Below are positions 37,316 to 45,715 of a DNA stretch of 53,458 bases, in pieces (position 1 is the first letter of the stretch; each line of letters starts with the position of its first letter). The notes below the pieces were generated by a model, which was given only the letters and a program-made list of their open reading frames with translations, was not told where the DNA came from and did no database searches. A program made the position numbers and the translations under genes. The stretch is from Betaproteobacteria bacterium (GTDB taxonomy: Bacteria; Pseudomonadota; Gammaproteobacteria; Burkholderiales; SG8-39). The DNA lies in the NCBI GenBank assembly GCA_009693435.1, contig SHXF01000017.1:1-53458 (forward strand). Direction: 5' to 3'.

Positions 37316-39277
37316 TCACACCTTCACTTGCTGCTCGGATACCGCAAAGATTTTCGACCTGGTTTGCGTGTTTGCGTCCTCGATCATACGAGCACCGCAC
37401 GAGACCAGGTAATCGGCGGTTTCATCTAGCGCCTTAGGGGCACGTGTCCCATCAGTAGAATCGCCAACCGGAACCCAAATTAGCATTCCAAATCGGGATC
37501 GGGTCATAAGTACTCGGTACTTGTTTTTGACAAAGTCTCTATTCGTTTGCTTTTTGACGTGATTCCATTTCGTTCCTCCCAACGCCCGATACGTCCACGC
37601 ATGCAGTTCCTTCGACCAGAGCAAATCACCCCCCCAACACACTCCTACATGGTCCAATTCCAGACCCTGACATGTGTATTCATTCGCTGTGATTTCTAAA
37701 GCGTTGGACGATCGAATATCCCCCGTCTGCTCAAGGTACCAATGAACATAGGCGTCGCGATCATTGGCATTGAGTGAAACTCCTAGTCCGTCGGCGCGCA
37801 ACCGTCTCGCACCAGAGCTCGCCACTAATCCAACGTGACGAAAGCCACGCGCTTCTTTTCGAAGCCAGTCTCTCGCCACCTGAAGGGATCTGTTAATGAC
37901 CACTGGAAAATCTTCTGCTGCATTAGCCGCCTTCTTTGCCTGATCAACGTGGCCTTCTAATACGCTGTTTACCCAGGAGGCGACCGACTCACAATAAATA
38001 TTTCGAACGGAGACATTGAGATGTAGGCAGGCATCGGTTTCGAATGAACCTAGATACTCGGAACCAGGAGGAAAGAGTGAACGTCCTATTGTTGATAGTC
38101 CGCCAAGCGATACGTCTGGGGCGGCGAATACCTCCCAATGGCGACCCTGGTGGCTTTGATAGGATTCGGCCAAAGCCTCGCCCCACAGCCTCAATCCACC
38201 TTCGCCATTATTTATTTCTTGACCTCCCCCTACTAACGCGACTATCACGGCCCAATCCGGGCGTCGTGACATTATTTCCAGAAAAAGTGCCGGTTCCGAT
38301 GTCGCTCGTTTAAATTTTCGGTATCCGTAATCTGCATCCCACGCTCGCTGCGCCTCATCAAACACTATGACATTCTCATGTGGCGGATGATCCGGATTTG
38401 CCGTGACGTACTCCCGGATGTAATCCATGAGATGCTGGATTTCCGCTCGCACTACGTTTCGAGATTTGTTTAGGGGACTTCGTTCCCGCGCGCTCTCGTC
38501 CCGAGCGAGCGCCTCGCGCAGAACCTCTACCAGAGGCGTATTGCCGGACAAGAAGGTCGACGCGACAGGATTATCGCCCTTCAACCGGGAATGATGAACT
38601 AGGTTCAATCCCGTCAGGGTTTTTCCCGAACCCGGAATACCAGTAACGAAACACACGACCAACTTCTTGTGGTCTCTCGCATATTCGACAATATCGACGA
38701 GACGTTCGGACATTCGCGTAAGATTGATCGCGTCCGCTGATGCATGAGCGATCTCACTCACTTGGTGGCCTGAATACAAAAGCTCTGCTGCTTCAATTAT
38801 TGTTGGAACAGGGCAGTAAGGTGAGCGATCCCAATCGTCAAGACCGAACTGCGGTCCACCTATATTCGCCTCAGCCAGTTTCAAGCTACGCAATACATCC
38901 GGTAGAGAAGCGAAATTGGTGCGGTTTACGGGCCATACGGTGCCCTTCTCACCATTGATAAACATCTCGGGTGGTGCATCACTAGCGCAGAGGATGGGAA
39001 CAATCGTCAGAGTTCGACTGGCGGCGTGAAAGTCGCGAAGGTCCAGTGCATAGTCTTCAACTTGCCGTACGTCGCCAGCCATATAACGATTGGTGCCAAC
39101 TTTGAATTCTATGATGGCTACAATCTGTCCAGAAAGCGTTACCGTGTCGAGCCTGCGTTGAAGCCTAAGTAGCGGGTATTCAAGCAAAACTCCCCAATCT
39201 TCCGCAATAGGAAATTCTGCGATAACTTGTCGACACGCAGCTTGTAGGATCTCAACTTGCTCGTACCAGGCCTTCAA
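37316..39277 (-). CDS. DUF2075 nuclease-helicase-like protein (main part)
   Basis: A 653-residue protein. Residues 40-60 look like a PD-(D/E)XK nuclease core (RLDTVTL with D44, then VAIIEFKVG with E57 and K59). An SF1-like ATPase follows: Walker A VTGIPGSGKTLTGLNL at about 211-226, Walker B VIVFDEAQRAWD, ALVGGGQEIN, NEYTCQGLELDHVGV and KNKYRVLMTRSR. This is the DUF2075 arrangement, common in defence islands. The first codon is TTG 39277, three bases after an in-frame TAA. The family N-terminus continues upstream of that stop (39281-39394), so the gene is split. The region is A/T-richer than its surroundings. Confidence 0.87.
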   Translation of the reverse strand: MKAWYEQVEILQAACRQVIAEFPIAEDWGVLLEYPLLRLQRRLDTVTLSGQIVAIIEFKVGTNRYMAGDVRQVEDYALDLRDFHAASRTLTIVPILCASDAPPEMFINGEKGTVWPVNRTNFASLPDVLRSLKLAEANIGGPQFGLDDWDRSPYCPVPTIIEAAELLYSGHQVSEIAHASADAINLTRMSERLVDIVEYARDHKKLVVCFVTGIPGSGKTLTGLNLVHHSRLKGDNPVASTFLSGNTPLVEVLREALARDESARERSPLNKSRNVVRAEIQHLMDYIREYVTANPDHPPHENVIVFDEAQRAWDADYGYRKFKRATSEPALFLEIMSRRPDWAVIVALVGGGQEINNGEGGLRLWGEALAESYQSHQGRHWEVFAAPDVSLGGLSTIGRSLFPPGSEYLGSFETDACLHLNVSVRNIYCESVASWVNSVLEGHVDQAKKAANAAEDFPVVINRSLQVARDWLRKEARGFRHVGLVASSGARRLRADGLGVSLNANDRDAYVHWYLEQTGDIRSSNALEITANEYTCQGLELDHVGVCWGGDLLWSKELHAWTYRALGGTKWNHVKKQTNRDFVKNKYRVLMTRSRFGMLIWVPVGDSTDGTRAPKALDETADYLVSCGARMIEDANTQTRSKIFAVSEQQVKV

Positions 39278-39280
39278 CTG

Positions 39281-39394
39281 TTATTGATGATTGCCAGCAT
39301 ATGTGGCGATAAGATTTCCGCTAAGTTGATTAACGACGCCATCAATCTTTGCTGTGACGAATTCCGCCAATGTTTGCTTGAAGTAGGCAGGCAT
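39281..39394 (-). pseudogene. N-terminal fragment of the DUF2075 gene, cut by TAA
   Basis: ATG 39394 opens a 37-codon frame (MPAYFKQTLAEFVTAKIDG, then VVNQLSGNLIATYAGNHQ) that ends at TAA 39281-39283. The next codons, in the same frame, are CAG TTG AAG GCC TGG, the main DUF2075 part. The fragment has the expected family N-terminus (Y-x3-L-x-EF...I...QL...). One base change (for example CAA to TAA) would explain the split. Restart at TTG 39277 could still give a shortened protein. Confidence 0.75.
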
Positions 39395-39515
39395 ATTTTT
39401 CGCGTCTAGATTTTCTGCGAGACACGTAGAGTTGGAACGCTTCGCGACAATCGCAAGCGCAAACTGTTAGCAGCTTGTCCATCCGCAAGCGAAGTCAAAT
39501 CAGTTTTCCCAACCC

Positions 39516-40142
39516 CTACGCCGGCACCGCCATCCCCCGCTGCACCGCCGGCCGCACCGACAGCGCGTCGAACCAGCGCTTCACGTTCGGAAAGTCGTTG
39601 AGATCGACCTTGTGCCATTCGTGGCGCGACACCCAGGGGTAGGTGGCGATGTCGGCGATGGTGTATTCGTTCGCCAGGAATTCCGCCTCGCCCAGCCGCT
39701 TATTCAGCACGCCGTAGAGCCGCCGCGTTTCCTTCGAGTAGCGTTCGATGCCGTAGGGCACCACTTCCTTGTTGCGGATGAAATGGTGCGCCTGGCCGAA
39801 CATCGGGCCGACGCTGCCCATCTGGAACATCAGCCACTCCAGCGCCTTGTAGCGGCCATAATCGGTCTGCGGCAGGAACTTGCCGACCTTGCCGGAGAGA
39901 TAGATCAGGATCGCGCCCGACTCCATCATCGTGAACGGCTTGCCATCGGGGCCGCGCGGGCCGTCGGGATCGACGATGCTCGGGATCTTGCCGTTCGGGT
40001 TGATCTTCAGGTAATCGGGCGCGAACTGTTCACTGTTCGTCCCGATGTTGATCTTGTGCACGTTGTAGGGCAGCGCGCATTCCTCCAGCATGATGGAAGC
40101 TTTGCGGCCGTTCGGGGTGCCCCATGTGTAGAGTTCGATCAC
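39516..40142 (-). CDS. YfcG/Nu-class glutathione transferase-like protein
   Basis: A 208-residue GST with the Nu-class start ELYTWGTPNGRKASIMLEE, the G-site NPNGKIPSIVDPDG and MMESGAILIYLSGK. YfcG-like members act as disulfide-bond oxidoreductases with glutathione. The start GTG 40142 (read as Met-Ile-Glu-Leu) has GGAGA about 7 nt upstream; the frame stays open to 40223. It borders the accessory island. The 120 bp between 39395 and 39515 are A/T-rich and hold no supported gene. Confidence 0.9.
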   Translation of the reverse strand: MIELYTWGTPNGRKASIMLEECALPYNVHKINIGTNSEQFAPDYLKINPNGKIPSIVDPDGPRGPDGKPFTMMESGAILIYLSGKVGKFLPQTDYGRYKALEWLMFQMGSVGPMFGQAHHFIRNKEVVPYGIERYSKETRRLYGVLNKRLGEAEFLANEYTIADIATYPWVSRHEWHKVDLNDFPNVKRWFDALSVRPAVQRGMAVPA

Positions 40143-40240
40143 TGCTGTCTCCGGTCGGGTTTTCGGGAGCAGGCAGTGTACAACCGGCGGGAACGCGGGG
40201 TGCAGGTGCGCACCGTAATACAACCCTGAAAGGAAGCGGA

Positions 40241-40435
40241 TTGCTGAAATGGTTGCTTAGCGTGGCGGTTGCCCTGGTGGTGCTGACCCTGCTGACGCCG
40301 TGGCTGACGAAGTATGGCCTGGGCCGGCTGCCGGGCGACGTGAGGGTGCGCTTTCGCGGACGCGACTTCTACCTGCCCTTCACCACGACCATCCTGCTGT
40401 CGCTCCTGCTCAGCCTCATTACGCGCTTCGTATGA
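40241..40435 (+). CDS. DUF2905 small membrane protein
   Basis: A 64-residue protein with two hydrophobic segments (LLSVAVALVVLTLLTPWL and TTTILLSLLLSLITRFV) joined by GLGRLPGDVRVRFRGRDFYL, the DUF2905 signature. The start is TTG 40241 with AAGGAAG upstream. The family has no known function. It is divergent from the GST gene at 39516. Confidence 0.85.
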   Translation: MLKWLLSVAVALVVLTLLTPWLTKYGLGRLPGDVRVRFRGRDFYLPFTTTILLSLLLSLITRFV

Positions 40436-40613
40436 ATCTGCGCCGAAACCGGATTGCCGCAGTCCCGGCCGCCCTATTCCCACAATAATTCAGTGAATAC
40501 TTTTGATGAAGTGCCGAAACGGCGGATATCTGCGGGCAATATTCAAATAATTTTGATATAGCAAACGGCGTGTGGTGCATTGCCGGTGCCCTCGTCAAGA
40601 CGTGTGGGAGCGC

Positions 40614-40642
40614 GGAAAGCGTGCCACCTGCGCACGCTTTCC
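40614..40642 (-). terminator. Hairpin after the EF-hand gene
   Basis: GGAAAGCGTG (40614-40623) and CACGCTTTCC (40633-40642) are perfect 10-bp arms around a 9-nt loop. It lies about 25 bp after the EF-hand stop. There is no U run, so termination is only suggested. Confidence 0.45.
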
Positions 40643-40666
40643 ACCTTCTGCCACCCGCGTGGCTTC

Positions 40667-41167
40667 CTACGCGGCGGGCTTCGTCTGGCGCGCGTCGCGG
40701 CGCGACTTCAGCCAGGCGTTCACTTCTTCCTTCGTCAGCTTGCCGTTGTGATCGGTATCGATACGGTCGAACTTCCCGGCGAGCCGCGGCATGCCCTTTT
40801 CGGCTTCGGCTTTGGAGAGCGCGCCATCGCCGTCGGTATCGGCCTTCCTGAAATGCTCGTCGAAACCGGTGCGAGCCTTGGCGACGCGTTCAGCGCGCTT
40901 CGTTTCTCCCTGCGCCGCGCGCGCCTTGCGCCAGGCGGCGATCTCGGCCGGCGAAACCTGACCGTCGCGGTTGGCGTCGATCGCCTCGAAATTCTTCGCG
41001 ACGTTGGGAGCGCCCTTCTCCGCCTCGGCGCGCGACAGGGTGCCGTTGCGGTCGGTATCGGCACGCTTGAACTGCTCGGCGGCTCGGCCGGCGCGATCGC
41101 CTTCGGCAGCCTGGGACAGGGCGGGCACAGCGAGCAACAGGGCGGCAAATACAACTGGCTTGATCAT
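40667..41167 (-). CDS. Exported EF-hand protein
   Basis: A 166-residue protein with a signal peptide (KPVVFAALLLAVPALSQAAE). Four EF-hand calcium loops follow in two pairs: DTDRNGTLSRAE, DANRDGQVSPAE, DTDGDGALSKAE and DTDHNGKLTKEE, each with Asp at 1, 3 and a Gly at 6. It should bind calcium in the periplasm. No partner is apparent. GAAGGAA lies before the ATG. Confidence 0.9.
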   Translation of the reverse strand: MIKPVVFAALLLAVPALSQAAEGDRAGRAAEQFKRADTDRNGTLSRAEAEKGAPNVAKNFEAIDANRDGQVSPAEIAAWRKARAAQGETKRAERVAKARTGFDEHFRKADTDGDGALSKAEAEKGMPRLAGKFDRIDTDHNGKLTKEEVNAWLKSRRDARQTKPAA

Positions 41168-41279
41168 GATGGTGTTCCTTCTGTAGTGGGTAATACCCTC
41201 AAAAACGGGGCGGACCGGGCGGCGTTGACCTTGCTACATAGTGTTACATGTGGCAAGGGCGCCAGCCGCCATGGCAGTG

Positions 41280-42665
41280 TCATTGCGCATCGAGGCGCTT
41301 CGTCAGCGACTCGAGCTTTTCCCGCATGGCGCTGCCGACGAACATCTGCGGGTTGGAGGGCTCCAGACCCTGGGCTTTCTCGCGTGCCGCCACAGCATCC
41401 CGGGCGTATTCGAAAGCGAGGGTCAGGGAGCGGTTCCTGCGCAGGCCTTCGTCGAAGAACGCCTTGCTGAACCAGGTGAAATCACTCGCGTAGTCGCAGC
41501 CGAACGAACTGTGGTTCGCATCGGCCGAGGTGATGATGAGGCTGTTCTCGTCTTTCAGCGGCTCGACGAATCCGCCGGAAAAACAGGCGGAGATGACGAT
41601 CACTTTCCATTTGAATCCGCCGTCCTGCAGCATGCGGCCGAGCGCGGTGGGCGTGAGCGCCTGCAATGCAAGCGGCGGCAGTTCGAACGACAGTTCGTGG
41701 CTGTCCTTGCTGCCGTGGGTGCTGACGAACAGGAACAGCACGTCTTCATCCGGGTTCATCAGGTTGCCAACGCCCTCGAGCGCGCTGCGCAACTGGGTGA
41801 CGGAAGCAATAGGCGTCTCGCGCAGGGTTGCGGTGTGATTGATCAGCGCAAGGGAGCGGCCGGCCGTGTCGAAGCGCTCGTCCATGAGTTTGCGCACCAC
41901 CTGCAATTCGCGCATGAACGTGTCCTGCAGCGCGTAGGGCGCGACGCCGACGAAATACAGATCCTCCGTCCCCGGGCGCTGCGCCTGGAGTTCGGCCACC
42001 TGCTTGCCGAGGAGGCCACCCTGCAAGTGAAACAGTTCTTCCTTGATCAGGGCAGGGCGCTCCCGCCCGGCGCCCTCCGTCGCCTGGGATAGCGGCGTCC
42101 ACAGTTCCGTCCTCGGGAAAAACCAGACGAAGAACACGAACATGGCGGCGAACCCGGCGATGGCGGCGAGCGAGCGCCGCCCGCGCCAGCCGGTCAGGAG
42201 GATCTGGGTGCGCACAATGATGGCGAACGCCCACGCCATGTAGGCCACGTTCATCGCCGCGGCGTACAGTGCCATTGCCTCGAAACCGCTGAGCAGGTTG
42301 ACTGCGATGCCGACCAGTTCAAATAGCGGATCGGTGCAGGTGAACAGCACGGCAAAGGCGACGAGCAGCGGCGGGCGGCGAAACAGCCAGGCGACCAAGC
42401 AGCAGATGCCCAGGACCAGCGGCACCTGCGCCAGCGCGATCATCAGCGCGTTGAGGTTGACGAAGCCCGGCCAGCCGCCGCGGATAATGCCGCCGATCAG
42501 CCAGCACGCGAGGCTGATCACGAGCAAGCCCGCGTACTGGCCCGCCGACACGCGAAAGTCGACCGTGCGCACCGACAGGAACAGCGCCAGCCGGATCCCG
42601 GCAAGGATATTGTCCAGCAGGCCGCTCATCAGCAGGGCGACGGGCGTGCGCGTGGAGCGCATCAT
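41280..42665 (-). CDS. Membrane protein with C13 (legumain-like) peptidase domain
   Basis: A 461-residue protein in two parts. The first 190 residues hold about five membrane segments (such as AGLLVISLACWLIGGII and LAAIAGFAAMFVFFVWFF). The rest is a caspase/legumain-like C13 peptidase domain: LFLFVSTHGSKDSHELSF with the catalytic His, and WKVIVISACFSGGFVEPL with the catalytic Cys. It is probably oriented with the peptidase in the periplasm or cytoplasm near the membrane; the side was not determined. Its ATG overlaps the cca stop by 4 bp. Substrate unknown. Confidence 0.87.
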   Translation of the reverse strand: MMRSTRTPVALLMSGLLDNILAGIRLALFLSVRTVDFRVSAGQYAGLLVISLACWLIGGIIRGGWPGFVNLNALMIALAQVPLVLGICCLVAWLFRRPPLLVAFAVLFTCTDPLFELVGIAVNLLSGFEAMALYAAAMNVAYMAWAFAIIVRTQILLTGWRGRRSLAAIAGFAAMFVFFVWFFPRTELWTPLSQATEGAGRERPALIKEELFHLQGGLLGKQVAELQAQRPGTEDLYFVGVAPYALQDTFMRELQVVRKLMDERFDTAGRSLALINHTATLRETPIASVTQLRSALEGVGNLMNPDEDVLFLFVSTHGSKDSHELSFELPPLALQALTPTALGRMLQDGGFKWKVIVISACFSGGFVEPLKDENSLIITSADANHSSFGCDYASDFTWFSKAFFDEGLRRNRSLTLAFEYARDAVAAREKAQGLEPSNPQMFVGSAMREKLESLTKRLDAQ

Positions 42666-43861
42666 TGCGGGGCCCTTTCGTTGTTTGAACCGTGTGATGC
42701 GTGTGACGTGTAGATGGCGCGCGCGCGCGCCGCGCGCAGGCGCGCCGTGATGCCTTCCTTCGGCCCGCCCGCGGCGATTGCAGCCGCATCCACAGCGCGC
42801 GCGGCGGCAAGCGCGCGTTGCAGCGCGAGGACGGGTGGATAGGGCGTGCGCACCCAGCCGCGTTCACCGAATTCTTCGCACTGACAGACGGCTGCAACCC
42901 CCTTCAGGCGACCGGGACGCCGGAAGGCATCGCTGCCTTCGAGCACGGCGAGCAACGCCTGCGCAATGCGATCCGCATCCTGATCCTGGTCAGGCATGCG
43001 GCGCACCTGATCCGCGTGGCGCAGCGTCAGCAGCGCCGCATCGCGGCACCCGGCCGGCACCCGCAATCGTTCGCACACGTCTCGCAAAGCCGATTCTCCA
43101 TTCGCGGAACCCCGCAGTTGCCTGACCAGCAGCGCAAAGCGCACTTCGAGCGGCAGCGCTTCCTGCGCCGCATGGGCGAGCGCCGCCATCACGGCGCGCG
43201 TCGCCTCATCGGCCGCCTGTTCGCCTGAAAAGCGCAGGGCGAATTCCGGGAGCAGCCGCTGCAACAGCCCCGTCTCCTCCAGCACCACAAACATACGCGC
43301 GGGTGCCGTTTCCATCAGCCCTTTGGAGAATTCCTGCCACACGCGTTCGGCGACGAGCGCGTCGGCCTCTCCATCGGCCACCATTTCCCGCATCAGCGCG
43401 CGCGTGGTTTCGGCGATGGCGAAGCCGTAGCGCGACGCAAAGCGCGCCACGCGCAGGATGCGCACCGGGTCCTCGACGAAAGCGCGGCTGACATGACGCA
43501 GCACGCCTTCCCTCAAGTCGTCGGCGCCGCCAAACGGGTCGACCAGCCTGCCGGCTTCGTCGCGCGCCATCGCATTGATGGTCAGGTCGCGGCGCGCCAG
43601 ATCCTCCTCCAGTGTCACCTCGGGGGTGCTGTACACCTGAAATCCCCGGTAGCCGCGCGCCACCTTGCGCTCGGTGCGTGCCAGTGCATATTCCTGGTGC
43701 GTTTGCGGATGCAGGAACACGGGGAAATCACGGCCGACCGGACGGTAGCCGAGGCTGACCATTTCTTCCGGCGTGGCGCCCGTCACAACGTAGTCGCGAT
43801 CCTTCACCGGCAGACCGAGCAACTCGTCGCGGACGGCACCGCCGACGGTATAGACCTTCAC
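42662..43861 (-). CDS. cca: CCA tRNA nucleotidyltransferase
   Basis: This enzyme adds or repairs the CCA end of tRNAs. The catalytic head is VGGAVRDELLGLPVKDRDYVV, followed by RRDLTINAMARDEAGRLVDP and ILRVARFASRYGF. The length of 399 residues and EVRFALLVRQL where bifunctional enzymes have an HD motif show that the C-terminal phosphohydrolase is absent or degraded. The stop overlaps the C13 peptidase start by 4 bp. Confidence 0.95.
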   Translation of the reverse strand: MKVYTVGGAVRDELLGLPVKDRDYVVTGATPEEMVSLGYRPVGRDFPVFLHPQTHQEYALARTERKVARGYRGFQVYSTPEVTLEEDLARRDLTINAMARDEAGRLVDPFGGADDLREGVLRHVSRAFVEDPVRILRVARFASRYGFAIAETTRALMREMVADGEADALVAERVWQEFSKGLMETAPARMFVVLEETGLLQRLLPEFALRFSGEQAADEATRAVMAALAHAAQEALPLEVRFALLVRQLRGSANGESALRDVCERLRVPAGCRDAALLTLRHADQVRRMPDQDQDADRIAQALLAVLEGSDAFRRPGRLKGVAAVCQCEEFGERGWVRTPYPPVLALQRALAAARAVDAAAIAAGGPKEGITARLRAARARAIYTSHASHGSNNERAPQ

Positions 43862-43885
43862 GCGCCGAGGTTCACGCAGCGACCT

Positions 43886-44698
43886 TCACCTGGGCGCCGG
43901 CGAGCTCACCCGGCCCGCAGCGGACTCCGGTTGAGGGCCCGACCCGGACTGTTGCGAAGACTGTTGTGAATCCTGCGGCGAAACCTGTTGTGAAACCTGT
44001 TGTGAAACCTGTTGTGAAACCTGTTGTGAAACATACGGCTCCTCCGCGGCGAGAAACGCCGTTTCCCGTTTCGCGGCATCCATCCACTCGCGCATGGCAG
44101 GCAGGGCGCGCACCGCCTCGGCATAGGCCAGGCACGCGGCCGGCAGGGCCACGGCGTAGGTGAAGAAGCGCATCGCCACCGGCGCAAAGAATGCATCGGC
44201 GACGCTGAAGCGGCCGAACAGCATCGGCCCCGCCGAGCCGTGCTGCTCGCGGCATGCACTCCAGATGTCAATGATGCGTGCGATGTCCGTTTGCACCGCC
44301 GGGGTATGGCCTTCGCCTGGAAAACTGCCGCGAATGTTCATCGGCATGGCCGAGCGCAACGCCTGAAAACCCGAATGCATTTCTGCCGTGATTGCGCGCG
44401 CGGTGCGCCTTGCGCGCGGATCGGCAGGCCACAATGCCTGCTCCGGATGCAGCTCCGCCACCGTTTCGCAGATGGCGAGCGAATCCCACACCGGTTCGCC
44501 GTCCACCATCAGCAGCGGCACCTTGCCGGTCGGCGAATAGCGCTCGATGCCGGTCACCCCGACGTGCCCGTCCGCGCGTTCGTAAAACTGCAGCTGGATT
44601 TCCTCGAAGGGTATGGCGGCGTGGCGCAGCAGCAGCCAGGGCCGCAAGGACCATGAGGAATAATTCCTGTTGCCGATGACGAGCGACAGTTGCGCCAT
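43886..44698 (-). CDS. Glutathione S-transferase with VSQQ repeat tail
   Basis: A 270-residue GST. The N-terminal domain (VIGNRNYSSWSLRPWLLLRH, then YSPTGKVPLLMVDGEPVWDS) and the helical C-terminal domain (FSVADAFFAPVAMRFFTY) are normal. After residue 220 the sequence turns into a Gln/Ser tail with (QVSQ) repeats and PQDSQQSSQQSG, absent from usual family members. The tail is encoded by a 12-bp tandem repeat. It starts 15 bp after the NDUFA9-like gene on the same strand. Confidence 0.88.
   Translation of the reverse strand: MAQLSLVIGNRNYSSWSLRPWLLLRHAAIPFEEIQLQFYERADGHVGVTGIERYSPTGKVPLLMVDGEPVWDSLAICETVAELHPEQALWPADPRARRTARAITAEMHSGFQALRSAMPMNIRGSFPGEGHTPAVQTDIARIIDIWSACREQHGSAGPMLFGRFSVADAFFAPVAMRFFTYAVALPAACLAYAEAVRALPAMREWMDAAKRETAFLAAEEPYVSQQVSQQVSQQVSQQVSPQDSQQSSQQSGSGPQPESAAGRVSSPAPR
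43947..44031 (-). repeat. 12-bp tandem repeat encoding VSQQ
   Basis: CCTGTTGTGAAA is repeated four times without change at 43984-44031, preceded by three degenerate units from 43947. The unit keeps the reading frame. It lengthens the C-terminus of the GST. Confidence 0.9.
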
Positions 44699-44713
44699 GC
44701 CTGGAACGCCGGC

Positions 44714-45673
44714 CTATCTGCCGGCGCGATAGCGAAACTGGTCGTAGCGCGAGCGCGGCTGGATGCCGCCCAGATACACCGTCGCGGCGGATTCCATCGA
44801 TTGCGGGGCGATACCCAGCGGAAACGGATGGTCGCTGACGTTGTCCTGCTTCATCGAATACAGGTTGTCCCGTGACAGCAAGCCGCCGGGCAGGTATTCC
44901 ATACTCCATGCCTGCAGGTGCGACAGGCCGCGCGACAGGCCGAAAATCGGCCGCGCGTGGCCGCTCGCCCGTCCTGCGAAGGCCACCAGTTCGCGCAGGG
45001 TGTAGCGCTTGGGCCCGACGAGGTCGAAGGCTTCGCCGAAGGTGCTGCGTTCGTCGATAGCGCGAACGAAACACTGCGCCACATCGTCGACGAACACCGG
45101 CTGGAACTTCGCATCGGCGCAACCGAGGAACAACACGGGCAGCAGCCGTTGCAGCGTGGCGAACAGGTTGAGGAAGCGGTCATCCGGCCCGAAAATCACC
45201 GACGGGCGGAACACAGTCACGGCCAGCTGGTCCTGCGCGGCGAGCATGATCGCCTCTCCGTCCCCCTTGGAGCGCAGGTATTCGCTCGGCCCGTCGCGGC
45301 GCGCGCCCAGCGCGCTCATGTGCAGCAGGCGCGGCACGCCCGCGCGCTTGCACGCTTCGACGAGCCGCGAGGGCAGGCTGACATGCGCGCGTTCGAACGC
45401 CGGCCCGTAGCGCGCGTCTCGCGGCGCGCCATGCCCGCCGTGCAGCACGCCGACCAGATTGATCAGGGCATCGCAGCCGCGCAGCATCAAGTTGAGTTGC
45501 GCGTCATCCTGGATATCGGCTTCGATCACGTCCACCGTGGGCAGGGTGAAGAGATGCTTGGCGCGTTCCCGTCTTCGGGTCGGCACCGCCACCGCCTCGC
45601 CGTGCTCCGCCAGCTGCCTGACGATGTGACGGCCGACAAACCCGCTGCCGCCCAGAACAAGAATACGACTCAT
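44714..45673 (-). CDS. NDUFA9-like NAD(P)-binding epimerase-family protein
   Basis: A 319-residue atypical SDR. The nucleotide site [20 protein letters not shown] opens the protein, followed by [10 protein letters not shown] and [20 protein letters not shown] (Tyr-x3-Lys region), and [16 protein letters not shown]. It resembles the complex I NDUFA9-subunit family found in Proteobacteria. A direct role in complex I is not established for bacteria. It lies between the lytic transglycosylase and GST genes on the same strand. Confidence 0.88.
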   Translation of the reverse strand: MSRILVLGGSGFVGRHIVRQLAEHGEAVAVPTRRRERAKHLFTLPTVDVIEADIQDDAQLNLMLRGCDALINLVGVLHGGHGAPRDARYGPAFERAHVSLPSRLVEACKRAGVPRLLHMSALGARRDGPSEYLRSKGDGEAIMLAAQDQLAVTVFRPSVIFGPDDRFLNLFATLQRLLPVLFLGCADAKFQPVFVDDVAQCFVRAIDERSTFGEAFDLVGPKRYTLRELVAFAGRASGHARPIFGLSRGLSHLQAWSMEYLPGGLLSRDNLYSMKQDNVSDHPFPLGIAPQSMESAATVYLGGIQPRSRYDQFRYRAGR

Positions 45674-45715
45674 TGTCCGACCCGATTCGCAATTGAAAGA
45701 ATAAGGAAACCTGTG

